A DNA stretch of 64,000 bases from VFKU01 sp964620045 (lineage in GTDB: Bacteria > Hydrogenedentota > Hydrogenedentia > Hydrogenedentales > GCA-2746185): NCBI GenBank assembly GCA_964620045.1, contig CAZUJL010000009.1:62001-126000 (forward strand), written 5' to 3'. Position 1 is the first letter of the stretch; each line of letters starts with the position of its first letter. Of this stretch, positions 17,534 through 25,530 are shown piece after piece. Made by a program: the position numbers and the translations under genes. The notes beneath the pieces were generated by a model. It was not told where the DNA came from. It saw nothing but the letters and a program-made list of their open reading frames with translations, and ran no database searches.

Positions 17534-17659
17534 GCAGGCTCCCGTGCGCCAATCCGCGTAATCCTAATCGTTCACCCCGCCGTTCTCGTAATCGCCCGGC
17601 GGCACATTGCACGCACGCGCCACGTCCGGCATAATCCCGCGCATCTGCCGGGGGCTGCC

Positions 17660-18049
17660 ATGCCGGGGAAATCCACCGCCGTCGTATCGGGGAACGATCT
17701 GCGCGAACGCGTCGCAGGGGTCGGCCGTTCGCTCGGGCTCGAAGCGATCACCGAAGTCAGCGTCGGCCGGCGCATCTGGGGCGCGCGGCGCAAAATCGAC
17801 GTCGTGCTCAAACACCGCGAGACGCGCGTGAGCCTCGGCGTGGAGTGCAAGTTTCAGGGTGGGCCGGGCAGCGCGGAGGAAAAAATCCCCGCGACAATCG
17901 AGGACATCCGCGCGTGGCCCATCCGCGGCATCGTGGTTTACTCAGGCGAGGGGTTCTCGAAGAATATGGAAGCCTATCTCCTCTCGACCGGCATGGCGGT
18001 GGAATTGAACGACCTGAAAACCTGGCTCGAATTGTATTTCGGCCTATGA
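17660..18049 (+). CDS. Small PD-(D/E)XK-type nuclease, possible restriction enzyme
   Basis: 129-aa protein from ATG 17660 (GGGGG a few bases upstream). The core has the PD-(D/E)XK layout: a helix with R-V-A-G-V-G-R-S-L-G-L, then G-A-R-R-K-I-D-V-V-L (candidate catalytic Asp) and G-V-E-C-K-F-Q-G-G (E-x-K), then I-R-G-I-V-V-Y-S-G. Length is close to the minimal nuclease fold, with no obvious DNA-recognition extension. Its TGA overlaps the next ATG (ATGA at 18046-18049), coupling it to a D12-class adenine methylase. This suggests a type II restriction-modification pair, with this as the endonuclease; a repair or mismatch-type nuclease is the alternative. Confidence 0.7.
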   Translation: MPGKSTAVVSGNDLRERVAGVGRSLGLEAITEVSVGRRIWGARRKIDVVLKHRETRVSLGVECKFQGGPGSAEEKIPATIEDIRAWPIRGIVVYSGEGFSKNMEAYLLSTGMAVELNDLKTWLELYFGL

Positions 18050-18897
18050 CCACCCCGCGCGCGAACGGCCGCTACGCCCTCCCCCGCCCTTTCCTGAAAT
18101 GGGTCGGCGGCAAGGGCCAGTTGTTGCCGGAGCTGATGAAGCGGGTGGACATGGCGGGCGACTTCGGACGGTATCACGAGCCGTTTCTCGGCGGTGGCGC
18201 GCTGTTCTTCGAGTTGTACCGATCCGATCGACTGAAAAAACAGGCGTGGCTGTCTGACCACAACCCACGCCTGATCGAGGCGTATGAAGGCGTGCGCAAT
18301 GAGCTCGACGCCGTGATCGAGCAGTTGCAGAAGCACCAGAAGCAGCACTCCGAAGAACATTTCTACGCCGTGCGCGCGAAAGTGCCGAAGACACTCGCGG
18401 GCCGCGCGGCGCGCGTCATTTATCTGAACAAAACCTGCTACAACGGCCTCTACCGTGAAAACAGCCGCGGCGAGTTCAATTCGCCGTTTGGGCGATACAA
18501 GAATCCGGTGATCTGCGACGAAGAAAATCTGCGCTTGGTGTCAAAGGCATTGCAGAAGGCGAAGATCGAAGCGCGGCATTTTCAGACTGTGGCCGACGTC
18601 GCCGAGCGTGGCGATTTGGTGTACTTCGATCCGCCGTATCATCCCGTATCGGAGACGGCATCATTCCAGGGCTACCACAAAGGCGCCTTCGGCGAGGATT
18701 CGCAACGCCTCTTGGCCGAGACCTACGAAAAACTCGCCGCCAAAGGCGTGCGCGTGCTGCTGTCGAATTCGATGACCGATTTCGTGCGCGCGTTATACAA
18801 AGACTTCACGATCGACACCGTCCATGCCGCGCGCGCGGTAAACAGCCGCGCCGATCGCCGCGGCAAAGTGCGCGAAGCGCTCGTGCGGAATTTCTAG
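18046..18897 (+). CDS. dam: D12-class DNA adenine N6-methyltransferase
   Basis: SAM-dependent adenine methylase, 283 aa, Dam/DpnM type. F-L-K-W-V-G-G-K-G-Q-L-L near residues 15-26 is the SAM-binding motif I of the D12 class. H-E-P-F-L-G-G-G-A-L-F-F follows, and D-P-P-Y in V-Y-F-D-P-P-Y-H-P (residues ~188-196) is the catalytic motif IV. Start at 18046 overlaps the upstream nuclease stop. Target is probably GATC-like by family, but the recognition region is not diagnostic. It ends directly against the convergent gene at 18898 with no spacer. Confidence 0.93.
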   Translation: MTTPRANGRYALPRPFLKWVGGKGQLLPELMKRVDMAGDFGRYHEPFLGGGALFFELYRSDRLKKQAWLSDHNPRLIEAYEGVRNELDAVIEQLQKHQKQHSEEHFYAVRAKVPKTLAGRAARVIYLNKTCYNGLYRENSRGEFNSPFGRYKNPVICDEENLRLVSKALQKAKIEARHFQTVADVAERGDLVYFDPPYHPVSETASFQGYHKGAFGEDSQRLLAETYEKLAAKGVRVLLSNSMTDFVRALYKDFTIDTVHAARAVNSRADRRGKVREALVRNF

Positions 18898-19440
18898 TCA
18901 GAATATCCACGCTCGCCACGCATAGAGCCATATGCCAGGATGAGCAAAGCTAAGAAACTCACCGAAACGGGCTATGCGTTTCGTTGATGGTGATTCGGAT
19001 GACGATTTCATCCGCTCGTATTTTTCAGGGTGCGCGCGAAAATCCAAAAAACTAAACATCGATGCCGCAACACCGCACAAGCAAAGCAAAAACAGAAATA
19101 TCCACCAAAGCTTTAGACTAGCGAACCGATATGCGAGCAACATGATTAATGCGCGACGCACATCGGCTATCACTATGTGTAGATAAAACTTTGCCGGATC
19201 GGACTTCCACCGCGCCGTCTGAAAATGCCGGTAGTCTTCAAACCAGACGCTCTCCATAAGCGAACGCGTAGCCATCAGGAAGGTTTGTGTTAAGACGACA
19301 AACCCGATCATCCATCTTAAACTTTGATGTGTCGCGGGCAATACTAAGCAGGCGATGGCTATGGGCCATGTCACACTATGCAGGCAAAAGAAAACATTGC
19401 TGACTTTACGAATCGCATCCTGCCGTCGATTCATGGACAT
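18898..19440 (-). CDS. Small membrane protein of unknown function
   Basis: 180 aa, family not recognised. ATG 19440 chosen; a TTG at 19458 and an ATG at 19434 are alternatives. Hydrophobic segments lie at about residues 18-38 (F-F-C-L-H-S-V-T-W-P-I-A), 44-62 and a paired stretch near 105-140 (W-W-I-F-L-F-L-L-C-L-C-G-V-A), leaving a charged C-terminus. Base composition is visibly more AT-rich than its neighbours, which suggests recent acquisition. It abuts the adenine methylase stop tail-to-tail. Whether it belongs with the nuclease/methylase pair is unknown. Confidence 0.6.
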   Translation of the reverse strand: MSMNRRQDAIRKVSNVFFCLHSVTWPIAIACLVLPATHQSLRWMIGFVVLTQTFLMATRSLMESVWFEDYRHFQTARWKSDPAKFYLHIVIADVRRALIMLLAYRFASLKLWWIFLFLLCLCGVAASMFSFLDFRAHPEKYERMKSSSESPSTKRIARFGEFLSFAHPGIWLYAWRAWIF

Positions 19441-19470
19441 GTAATTGGTACCGTCCAAACTACAATAAAT

Positions 19471-21585
19471 TCATTCCGCCGGCCGCGTGTGGTGAATCGC
19501 GAAGGCGAGTTCGTCGGCGAATTCTTCGATTTGTTTAGAGGTCGGTTTGCCGCCGCCGTGGCCGGCTTTTGTGTCGATGCGGATCAGCGTTGGATTTTTG
19601 CAGGCCTGCATTTCCTGCAGGCGCGCGGCGAACTTGAAACTGTGGCCGGGCACGACGCGGTCGTCCGTATCCGCCGTGGTCACCAGCGTCGGCGGGTAGC
19701 ACGTGCCGGGTTTCAGGTTGTGGTACGGCGAGTACGCGTAGATCGCCTTGAACTCGTCCGGGTTGTCACTGGAGCCGTAGTCATCCGTCCAGTATCGACC
19801 GGCGGTGAAGTTCTGGAAGCGCAGCATGTCCATCACGCCGACGGCGGGCAGCGCGCAGCCAAATAACTCCGGCCGCTGCGTCATTGCGGCGCCGACGAGC
19901 AGTCCGCCGTTGCTGCGGCCCTGAATCGTCAGCAGCTCCGGCTTCGTATAGTTCTTCGCGATCAGCCACTCGGCCGCAGCGATGAAGTCGTCGAACACGT
20001 TCTGCTTTTGCAGTTTCGTGCCCGCCTTGTGCCATTCCTCGCCGTATTCGCCGCCGCCGCGCAGGTTCGCCAGCGCATAAATGCCGCCGCGCTCGATCCA
20101 GAGCAGTTTCGAGACGGAGAACGTCGGCGTGGACGGGATATTGAAGCCGCCGTAGCCGAACAAGAGGCAGCGGTTGTTGCCGTCGAGTTTCGTTTCCTTC
20201 TTGCGGGTGATGAACATCGGCACGCGCGTGCCGTCGCGGCTTTCGTAAAACACCTGCTCGGTCACGTAGTCCGCCGGCGTCATGTCCACCGTCGCCTGCC
20301 AGAGTTGCGTGCTCTCGCCCGTGGCGACGTCGTAGCGGTAGATGCTCGGCGGCATCGCGAAGCTCGCGAATTCGTAAAAGGTTTCGCTGTCATCCGCGTG
20401 ACCGCCGAAACCTTTCGCGGTGCCGAGGCCGGGGAACTGCACCTCGCGCACGACTTCGCCCGCTTTCGAGTACACGACCACCTGCGAGCGCGCATCCTTC
20501 AGGTACGACGCGGTGAAGTGGCCGCCCACATGGGCCAAGATACCCAGCATCTCGGGCCGCTCGGCAATGACTTCGCGCCAATGCTCCGGCGCGGGATTTT
20601 TCAAATCCACCGCGATCGCGCGGCCATTCGGCGCGGAGTGGGTCGTCCTGAAATAAAACGTCTCGCCGTCGTTCCCAAAGCAGGAGTAGTCCGCATCGAA
20701 ATCGCCGATGAGGTGCTGCGGCTTCGCGTTCGGATCGTTCAGATCCTGCACAAAAAGGCTGTACCGGTCGTCGGTGCCGATCCACGCCGTCAGCACGAGA
20801 TAGCGGCCGTCGTCGGTCACTTCGGGTTCAAAGCCCCACTCAGGGTGGTCCGGCCGTTCGTATACCAGCGTGTCGTCGCTCTGCGGTGTGCCGACGCGGT
20901 GGTAGTAGACCTTCATGTTGTACGCGAGCGCCTGATACTTCTCGCCCTCGGCGGGCTCCGCGAAGCGTCCGTAAAAAATCCCCGTGCCGTCCTTCGTCCA
21001 TGCCGCGCCGGATTTCGACCAATGCAGCTCATCGTCGAGCACCGTGCGCGTCGCGATTTCCATGATGCGCCACGTGCGCCAGTCCGAGCCGGCTTCGTTG
21101 ATCGCGTAGGTCACGTATTTGCCGTCATCGCTGAACGCATAGGCGCCGAGGGACGCGGTGCCGTCCGCGGACCACGTGTTCGGGTTGAGCAACACTTCCG
21201 GCGCCGCCTTTAGCGACTCCTGCACCCACACCACCGACTGGTTCTGCAAGCCGTCGTTCTTCAGGTAGTAATAGCGCCCGCCCTTTTTGAAGGGTGCGCC
21301 GCGCTTCTCGTAGTTCCACAATTCTTCGAGGCGCTTGCGGATGGCCTCGCGTTCGGGAATCTCGTTCAGATAGGAAAACGTGACTTCGTTCTGCCGCGTG
21401 ACCCAGTCCGCCACTTCCGGCGACACGCGCACGTCGTCTTCGAGCCAGCGGTAGGGATCGGCGACCACGGTGCCGTGGTAGTCGTCGGTGTGGTCGACCG
21501 TTTTCGTCGCCGGGTAGGCGGCGGGCGCATCCTCGACGGCCCAGGCCGCCGAGCACAGCAGAAACGCGATCGCGATCTTAGTCAC
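19471..21585 (-). CDS. Secreted prolyl oligopeptidase (S9A)
   Basis: Serine peptidase cleaving small peptides after proline, 704 aa, normal family size. Starts at GTG 21585, overlapping the end of the SGNH hydrolase by 8 bases. An N-terminal signal peptide (I-A-I-A-F-L-L-C-S-A-A-W-A) indicates export. P-A-T-K-T-V-D-H-T-D-D-Y-H-G begins the family's N-terminal segment, followed by a seven-bladed propeller. The C-terminal alpha/beta hydrolase domain holds G-R-S558-N-G-G, the D-D-R-V-V motif near 641-645 and His in K-A-G-H-G near 676, a complete triad. Co-transcribed with the upstream SGNH hydrolase. Confidence 0.94.
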   Translation of the reverse strand: MTKIAIAFLLCSAAWAVEDAPAAYPATKTVDHTDDYHGTVVADPYRWLEDDVRVSPEVADWVTRQNEVTFSYLNEIPEREAIRKRLEELWNYEKRGAPFKKGGRYYYLKNDGLQNQSVVWVQESLKAAPEVLLNPNTWSADGTASLGAYAFSDDGKYVTYAINEAGSDWRTWRIMEIATRTVLDDELHWSKSGAAWTKDGTGIFYGRFAEPAEGEKYQALAYNMKVYYHRVGTPQSDDTLVYERPDHPEWGFEPEVTDDGRYLVLTAWIGTDDRYSLFVQDLNDPNAKPQHLIGDFDADYSCFGNDGETFYFRTTHSAPNGRAIAVDLKNPAPEHWREVIAERPEMLGILAHVGGHFTASYLKDARSQVVVYSKAGEVVREVQFPGLGTAKGFGGHADDSETFYEFASFAMPPSIYRYDVATGESTQLWQATVDMTPADYVTEQVFYESRDGTRVPMFITRKKETKLDGNNRCLLFGYGGFNIPSTPTFSVSKLLWIERGGIYALANLRGGGEYGEEWHKAGTKLQKQNVFDDFIAAAEWLIAKNYTKPELLTIQGRSNGGLLVGAAMTQRPELFGCALPAVGVMDMLRFQNFTAGRYWTDDYGSSDNPDEFKAIYAYSPYHNLKPGTCYPPTLVTTADTDDRVVPGHSFKFAARLQEMQACKNPTLIRIDTKAGHGGGKPTSKQIEEFADELAFAIHHTRPAE

Positions 21586-22249
21586 GTTTCACCGCCACAT
21601 CCTTCACCACCGCCGCCACGGCCTTCGCGAGCAGATTGCACCCCGCGGCGTCCGGATGAATGCCGTCGGGGAAATCCGCGCCGGAATTGAGCAGCGCGTT
21701 GTACGCATCGACGATCGGCGTGCCTTTTTCCACGGCGATCTCGTCGACAACCGGAATGATCTCGCCGATGATGACCGAATTGCGGATTTTAAAATTCTCG
21801 GTGAAGGCCGGCACCGGACGGCACACGATAATGCTCGGTTTCGACGGCAGCGCGCGCAATTCGTCGATCATGTCACGGTAGTCGCGCGCGTAGGCTTCCT
21901 TGTTCCAGTGCTGCGGCTTGGAGTCGTTCGTGCCGAGCTTGATCACAATGATCTCCGGCAGAAACTCCTTCGCCTCGGCGTAGTCCTTCTGGTTCCAGTA
22001 GGGCCGCTCGCTCGCGCGCAGCATGGTGGCGCCGCTTACGCCGTAGTTGCGCACTTCGAAATTTTTGCCGAGCAGCGTCTGGAGCTGCGCGGGATACGAC
22101 GTCTCCTCGCGTTTGCCGGACGCCGCGGCAAACGTGATGCTGTCGCCGATGCAAGCCACGCGAACGGGCGGCTTCGTTTGTTGCGCGGCGGCGCTGAGAC
22201 TGAATGCGACGGACAGGACGAGACCGAAGAGTGCGATGCGCTTGAACAT
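21578..22249 (-). CDS. Secreted SGNH/GDSL hydrolase
   Basis: Esterase/acetylesterase of the SGNH superfamily, 223 aa, exported. ATG 22249 has GGAGG 9 bases upstream. Signal peptide M-F-K-R-I-A-L-F-G-L-V with cleavage near A-A-A-Q. Block I is C-I-G-D-S-I-T-F (nucleophilic Ser), block II Y-G-V-S-G-A-T, block III L-G-T-N-D-S, block V D-G-I-H-P-D with catalytic Asp and His. The set resembles sialate O-acetylesterase or lysophospholipase-like GDSL enzymes acting on carbohydrate esters; substrate unproven. First gene of an operon with the prolyl oligopeptidase. Confidence 0.92.
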   Translation of the reverse strand: MFKRIALFGLVLSVAFSLSAAAQQTKPPVRVACIGDSITFAAASGKREETSYPAQLQTLLGKNFEVRNYGVSGATMLRASERPYWNQKDYAEAKEFLPEIIVIKLGTNDSKPQHWNKEAYARDYRDMIDELRALPSKPSIIVCRPVPAFTENFKIRNSVIIGEIIPVVDEIAVEKGTPIVDAYNALLNSGADFPDGIHPDAAGCNLLAKAVAAVVKDVAVKRD

Positions 22250-22324
22250 GCCGGGGGGCCTCCAAAAAGGTAAAACGCGCCGCCCGCGCAGCCGCAGACG
22301 ACGCGTTGACGCTAGTGGATAGCC

Positions 22325-23023
22325 TTAGGCGAGATCAAACATCAGGAACTCGGCATATTCGGACGCCGTGAAGGTCAGCAGGCTCTCGCCGCTCACCGCC
22401 GCGCCGTCCCCGGCTTCCAGTGTCTCGCCATTCACCGTAAGCCCGCCCGCCACGACCTGCACATACGCATGCCGGGCCGGGTCGATTTTATGCTCGACAC
22501 GGTCACCCGCGGCGATCAGCCCGCGGTACAGCAGCGCGTCGGTGTTCACGCGCACGGCCTGCGGCCCGCCCTCGGGCGCGGCGATCAACTGCAGCGCCTG
22601 CGGCGTAGCATCACCACCGACGCGGATCTGCTCGTAGCCCGGCTTAATGCCGGCGGCCGTCGGGCGGATCCAAATCTGCAGCAGGTGCACCGGCTCCGAC
22701 GCGGACGCGTTGAACTCGCTGTGCTGCACGCCCGTGCCCGCGCTCATGCGCTGGATTTCGCCCGGCCGCACGACTTCGCCGTTGCCCATGCTGTCGCGGT
22801 GCTGCAATGCGCCCTCCACCACGTACGTGAGGATTTCCATGTCTCGGTGACCGTGCATCGGGAATCCCGCGCCCGGCGCGACCTTGTCCTCGTTGATCAC
22901 GCGCAACGACCGGAATCCCATGTACTTCGGGTCGTGGTAGTCGTTGAACGAAAACGTGTGGTAGGTGTCGAGCCAGCCATAGTCGGCGTGGCCCCGGTCG
23001 TTGCCCTTGCGCACTGCGATCAT
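22325..23023 (-). CDS. Pirin family protein
   Basis: Bicupin metalloprotein, 232 aa; pirins are quercetin-dioxygenase-like or act as redox-sensitive cofactors. Start ATG 23023 is set by AAAGGAG 9 bases upstream. The N-terminal cupin carries the metal ligands H57-x-H59, H101 and E103 (F-P-M-H-G-H-R-D-M-E and Q-H-S-E-F-N). The C-terminal cupin is reduced. An operator-like palindrome (23063-23074) sits 40 bases upstream, matching one before the adjacent MarR gene, so regulation by that MarR protein is likely. Confidence 0.93.
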   Translation of the reverse strand: MIAVRKGNDRGHADYGWLDTYHTFSFNDYHDPKYMGFRSLRVINEDKVAPGAGFPMHGHRDMEILTYVVEGALQHRDSMGNGEVVRPGEIQRMSAGTGVQHSEFNASASEPVHLLQIWIRPTAAGIKPGYEQIRVGGDATPQALQLIAAPEGGPQAVRVNTDALLYRGLIAAGDRVEHKIDPARHAYVQVVAGGLTVNGETLEAGDGAAVSGESLLTFTASEYAEFLMFDLA

Positions 23024-23062
23024 GATATTGCTCCTTTCCCTCCGGCTCGGCCGGCGATTTAC

Positions 23063-23074
23063 TTGTTTCAACAA
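23063..23074. promoter_or_regulatory. Operator-like palindrome upstream of pirin
   Basis: Perfect palindrome TTGTT-TC-AACAA, 40 bases upstream of the pirin start. The 13-base string GTTTCAACAACTA recurs upstream of the adjacent marR gene. MarR-family proteins bind such short palindromes, so this is a probable MarR operator; binding is inferred. Confidence 0.6.
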
Positions 23075-23110
23075 CTAAATTCGTGAATATGGAACAAGCT
23101 TCTATTCTGG

Positions 23111-23560
23111 TTATTCCCGCGTGTCGAGCTCGGCCAGCAGCTCACCCAATTGCGCCATGCGGCCGCGCGGCATGTGCGCGAACTGCGCCGCGTGCAAGGC
23201 CTCGACCGGCTTGTCGAGCGCGGTGAGTTTGCGACGGCCCGCAGGCGTCAGCACAACATACACCACGCGGCGATCTTCCTCGCAGCGTACGCGCTCCACG
23301 AAACCCGCTTCGCACAGGCGATCGATCAGGCGCGTCACGTCCGGCTGGCGCGAGATCAGCCGCTCGGCGATCTGCTGCGTCGGCAGGCCCTTCGGCCCCG
23401 CGCCGCGCACGATGCGCAGCGCGTTGAACTGCGGCTCCGACAGGCCATGCTCGGCGAACAGGGCATCGAACTCCCCCATCAGGCGCGTGTGCGCCCGCAG
23501 GAGCCCGAAGAAGACCTCGCGCTCGAGGTTCGCGCCGGATTTTGTGGATGTCTTTGCCAT
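23111..23560 (-). CDS. MarR family transcriptional regulator (pirin-linked)
   Basis: Dimeric winged-helix regulator, 149 aa. Central wHTH: L-S-E-P-Q-F-N-A-L-R-I-V-R, then L-P-T-Q-Q-I-A-E-R-L-I-S-R-Q-P-D-V-T-R-L-I-D-R-L (recognition helix) and the wing V-E-R-V-R-C-E-E-D-R-R-V-V-Y-V. The conserved D-x-R in the wing (E-D-R-R) is present. It precedes the pirin gene on the same strand, with operator-like palindromes before both genes, indicating autoregulation plus pirin control, probably in response to a phenolic or oxidant ligand. Confidence 0.92.
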   Translation of the reverse strand: MAKTSTKSGANLEREVFFGLLRAHTRLMGEFDALFAEHGLSEPQFNALRIVRGAGPKGLPTQQIAERLISRQPDVTRLIDRLCEAGFVERVRCEEDRRVVYVVLTPAGRRKLTALDKPVEALHAAQFAHMPRGRMAQLGELLAELDTRE

Positions 23561-23586
23561 ACCCCAAGTATACCTTCTACCAATAT

Positions 23587-23598
23587 TCGTTTCAACAA
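23587..23598. promoter_or_regulatory. Operator-like palindrome upstream of marR
   Basis: TCGTT-TC-AACAA, one mismatch from the perfect palindrome before pirin, 27 bases upstream of the marR start. Shares GTTTCAACAACTA with the pirin site. Likely autoregulatory operator. Confidence 0.55.
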
Positions 23599-23617
23599 CT
23601 ATTTTTGCAAGGAATTT

Positions 23618-24979
23618 TCAGGGCGATTCCACATAACCCAGCGACTCGAGCTGGCGCTTAAGTTCATCGTCCATCGGCACTTGCGTCGTTGGGCTGGCGA
23701 AGGTGTTGGACGCTTTCCGGGCCTCGGCGATTTTGGCCGCCAGTGGCGCGACGATGTCCGGATGCTCGGCCGCGACGTTCGTGTGCTCCGTCGGGTCGGT
23801 GTCGTGGTTGTAGAGTTCCGGTTCGCGGCTTACGTGTTCGATGTATTTCCACGGCCCTTGAATCACGTCCCAGCTCGTGAAAAACGGCGGCCTCGGCAGG
23901 ATGCGATGGCCCAGCAACATGCGGGCGTCCCACCCGCCCGCCGGCGCGCCCTCTCCCCCGCCCGAGATCATCGGCCACAGCGACGTGCCCTCGGCGTAGT
24001 CCGGCGTCGGCGCGCCGATGAAGTCGGCCACTGTCGGCAGCACGTCGATCAAGCTTACGTTCATCTCGTGGCGTCCGGGTTTCACACCGAGCCCCGGACC
24101 GTAGTACATCATCACGACGTGCTGGAGTTCGTCGTAGAGCCACGGGCCGTGCTCTCGGCCGCCGTGATCGTCGAATTCCTCCCCGTGGTCGGCCAGAAAC
24201 ACCACTAACGTGTTGTCGTCGAGATCGAGCAGCTTGAACACGCGCTCAATCCATTCGTCGGTGTACCGGATCTCGCTCAAATACATCGCGCGCATTTCGT
24301 CGTTCGGAAACAGCGCGCGGTAACGCTCGAACCACGGCGAGTGCGGATGGTATGGCATGTGCGGATCCATCAGGTGCAGATACAGAAAATACGGCTTCGC
24401 TTTTTCCATATCGCGCTTCCATGCGCGCACCATCTCATACATATCGGCCGCGAGCCGATCGTTTTCCTGGAAAAATTTATCGAAACCCTGCTTGAATCCA
24501 AGTTCCTCTTCCACGTTCCGGTTCGCCGCGATGCCGTAGGTCGCATACCCCTTCTGCTTGAGCACCTCGGTTAGCGTCGTCAGGTCTTTGCTCATTCCGT
24601 TGAGTGGGATGGTCGTCGCCGTGTCGCCGCGCATGTTTGCCGCGAGCATCAGGTCCTTGTGCGCGTAGAACCCCTGCACCACGCCGTGCTGATGCGGATA
24701 CAGCGACGTAAACACCGAGGCCGTGCTCGGCGCGGTCCAGGAGGACGTCGAATAGGCCTTGTCGAACACGGCCGCGTCGCGCGCAATGCGCCTCAGAAAC
24801 GGTGCAGTCTCGGGTTCGTGGCCATAGGCGCCGAGGTAGCTTGCGCGAAGGGTGTCCACCAGAATCACGACGACGTTCGGCGGCTTGGGCGCTTCCTGCG
24901 GCACGGGGCGCAGCAGAGAAACCACAGCGCCGGCGGCAATCAGCACGATCGCGGCGGCTATCGGAATGACGCGCTGCAC
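23618..24979 (-). CDS. Sulfatase/alkaline-phosphatase-superfamily hydrolase, exported
   Basis: Metal-dependent hydrolase of the sulfatase fold, 453 aa, starting at GTG 24979 (GAGGG about 8 bases upstream). An N-terminal signal anchor (I-P-I-A-A-A-I-V-L-I-A-A) places the enzyme outside the cytoplasm. V-V-V-I-L-V-D42-T-L-R is the metal-binding strand; Y-S-T-S-S-W-T82-A-P-S holds the nucleophile position. The formylglycine motif C/S-x-P-x-R is absent, so this is not a classical maturase-dependent sulfatase; a Thr nucleophile as in phospho- or phosphonotransferases is suggested. D-P-H and F-L-A-D-H-G-E-E-F metal ligands are present. Substrate unknown. Confidence 0.87.
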   Translation of the reverse strand: MQRVIPIAAAIVLIAAGAVVSLLRPVPQEAPKPPNVVVILVDTLRASYLGAYGHEPETAPFLRRIARDAAVFDKAYSTSSWTAPSTASVFTSLYPHQHGVVQGFYAHKDLMLAANMRGDTATTIPLNGMSKDLTTLTEVLKQKGYATYGIAANRNVEEELGFKQGFDKFFQENDRLAADMYEMVRAWKRDMEKAKPYFLYLHLMDPHMPYHPHSPWFERYRALFPNDEMRAMYLSEIRYTDEWIERVFKLLDLDDNTLVVFLADHGEEFDDHGGREHGPWLYDELQHVVMMYYGPGLGVKPGRHEMNVSLIDVLPTVADFIGAPTPDYAEGTSLWPMISGGGEGAPAGGWDARMLLGHRILPRPPFFTSWDVIQGPWKYIEHVSREPELYNHDTDPTEHTNVAAEHPDIVAPLAAKIAEARKASNTFASPTTQVPMDDELKRQLESLGYVESP

Positions 24980-25053
24980 GTGGACTGCCCTCGAATGCGG
25001 ATCAACCGATCGAGTGTACCGCAGCGGGAAGACTCAGACAACGAAGGGCGCGT

Positions 25054-25491
25054 TCAGCCTTCGATGTTCACGGCGACGTGGCCGTGGGCGTTGTGCGAGA
25101 CGTTGGCGGTCACCTGGGCGCCCGCGCCGGGACGCGCGGCGATCTGGTCCCACGCGTCGCGCAGCTCGCGCAGGTGGCTGAGGCTTTCGTCGAGCGGGGC
25201 GAACTCTTTTTTCATGTTCGCCTGCACGAGGAGGTGGTGCACGTAGTCGTAAATGCGATCGAGGTTCTGCGCAACCTCGCCGGCCTCGAAATTCAGCGCG
25301 CCACGCAGTTCGGTGACGATTTCCTGCGCGCGAATGAGGTGGTCGTGCGTGCGGCGGAGGTCTTTGATTAGAATCGCGCGCTTGGCGTCTTCAATGTGCC
25401 GAATCGCGCCGTTGTACAGCATCACGATCAGTTTTTCGGGCGTGGCCGTTTCCACTTCCACGCGCCGGTATGCCGCCGATCCTGCCGCCAC
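25054..25491 (-). CDS. fliS: Flagellar export chaperone FliS
   Basis: Cytosolic chaperone that binds flagellin and prevents premature polymerisation; 145 aa. A-Y-R-R-V-E-V-E-T-A-T-P-E-K-L-I-V-M-L-Y-N-G-A matches the FliS N-terminal segment and first helix, followed by the helices I-E-D-A-K-R-A and L-N-F-E-A-G-E-V-A-Q-N-L-D-R-I-Y-D-Y. It lies 39 bases after fliD, forming the standard fliD-fliS pair. The C-terminal ~25 residues (N-V-S-H-N-A-H-G-H) are a non-conserved tail. Confidence 0.92.
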   Translation of the reverse strand: MAAGSAAYRRVEVETATPEKLIVMLYNGAIRHIEDAKRAILIKDLRRTHDHLIRAQEIVTELRGALNFEAGEVAQNLDRIYDYVHHLLVQANMKKEFAPLDESLSHLRELRDAWDQIAARPGAGAQVTANVSHNAHGHVAVNIEG

Positions 25492-25530
25492 TGTGCTTCT
25501 CCCCGATCCGTTAACTAACGATTATAACGC

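Noticed and set aside
19438..19458. TTG at 19458 as the start of the small membrane protein
   Set aside because: It extends the protein by only six residues with no better ribosome site; ATG 19440 is preferred.
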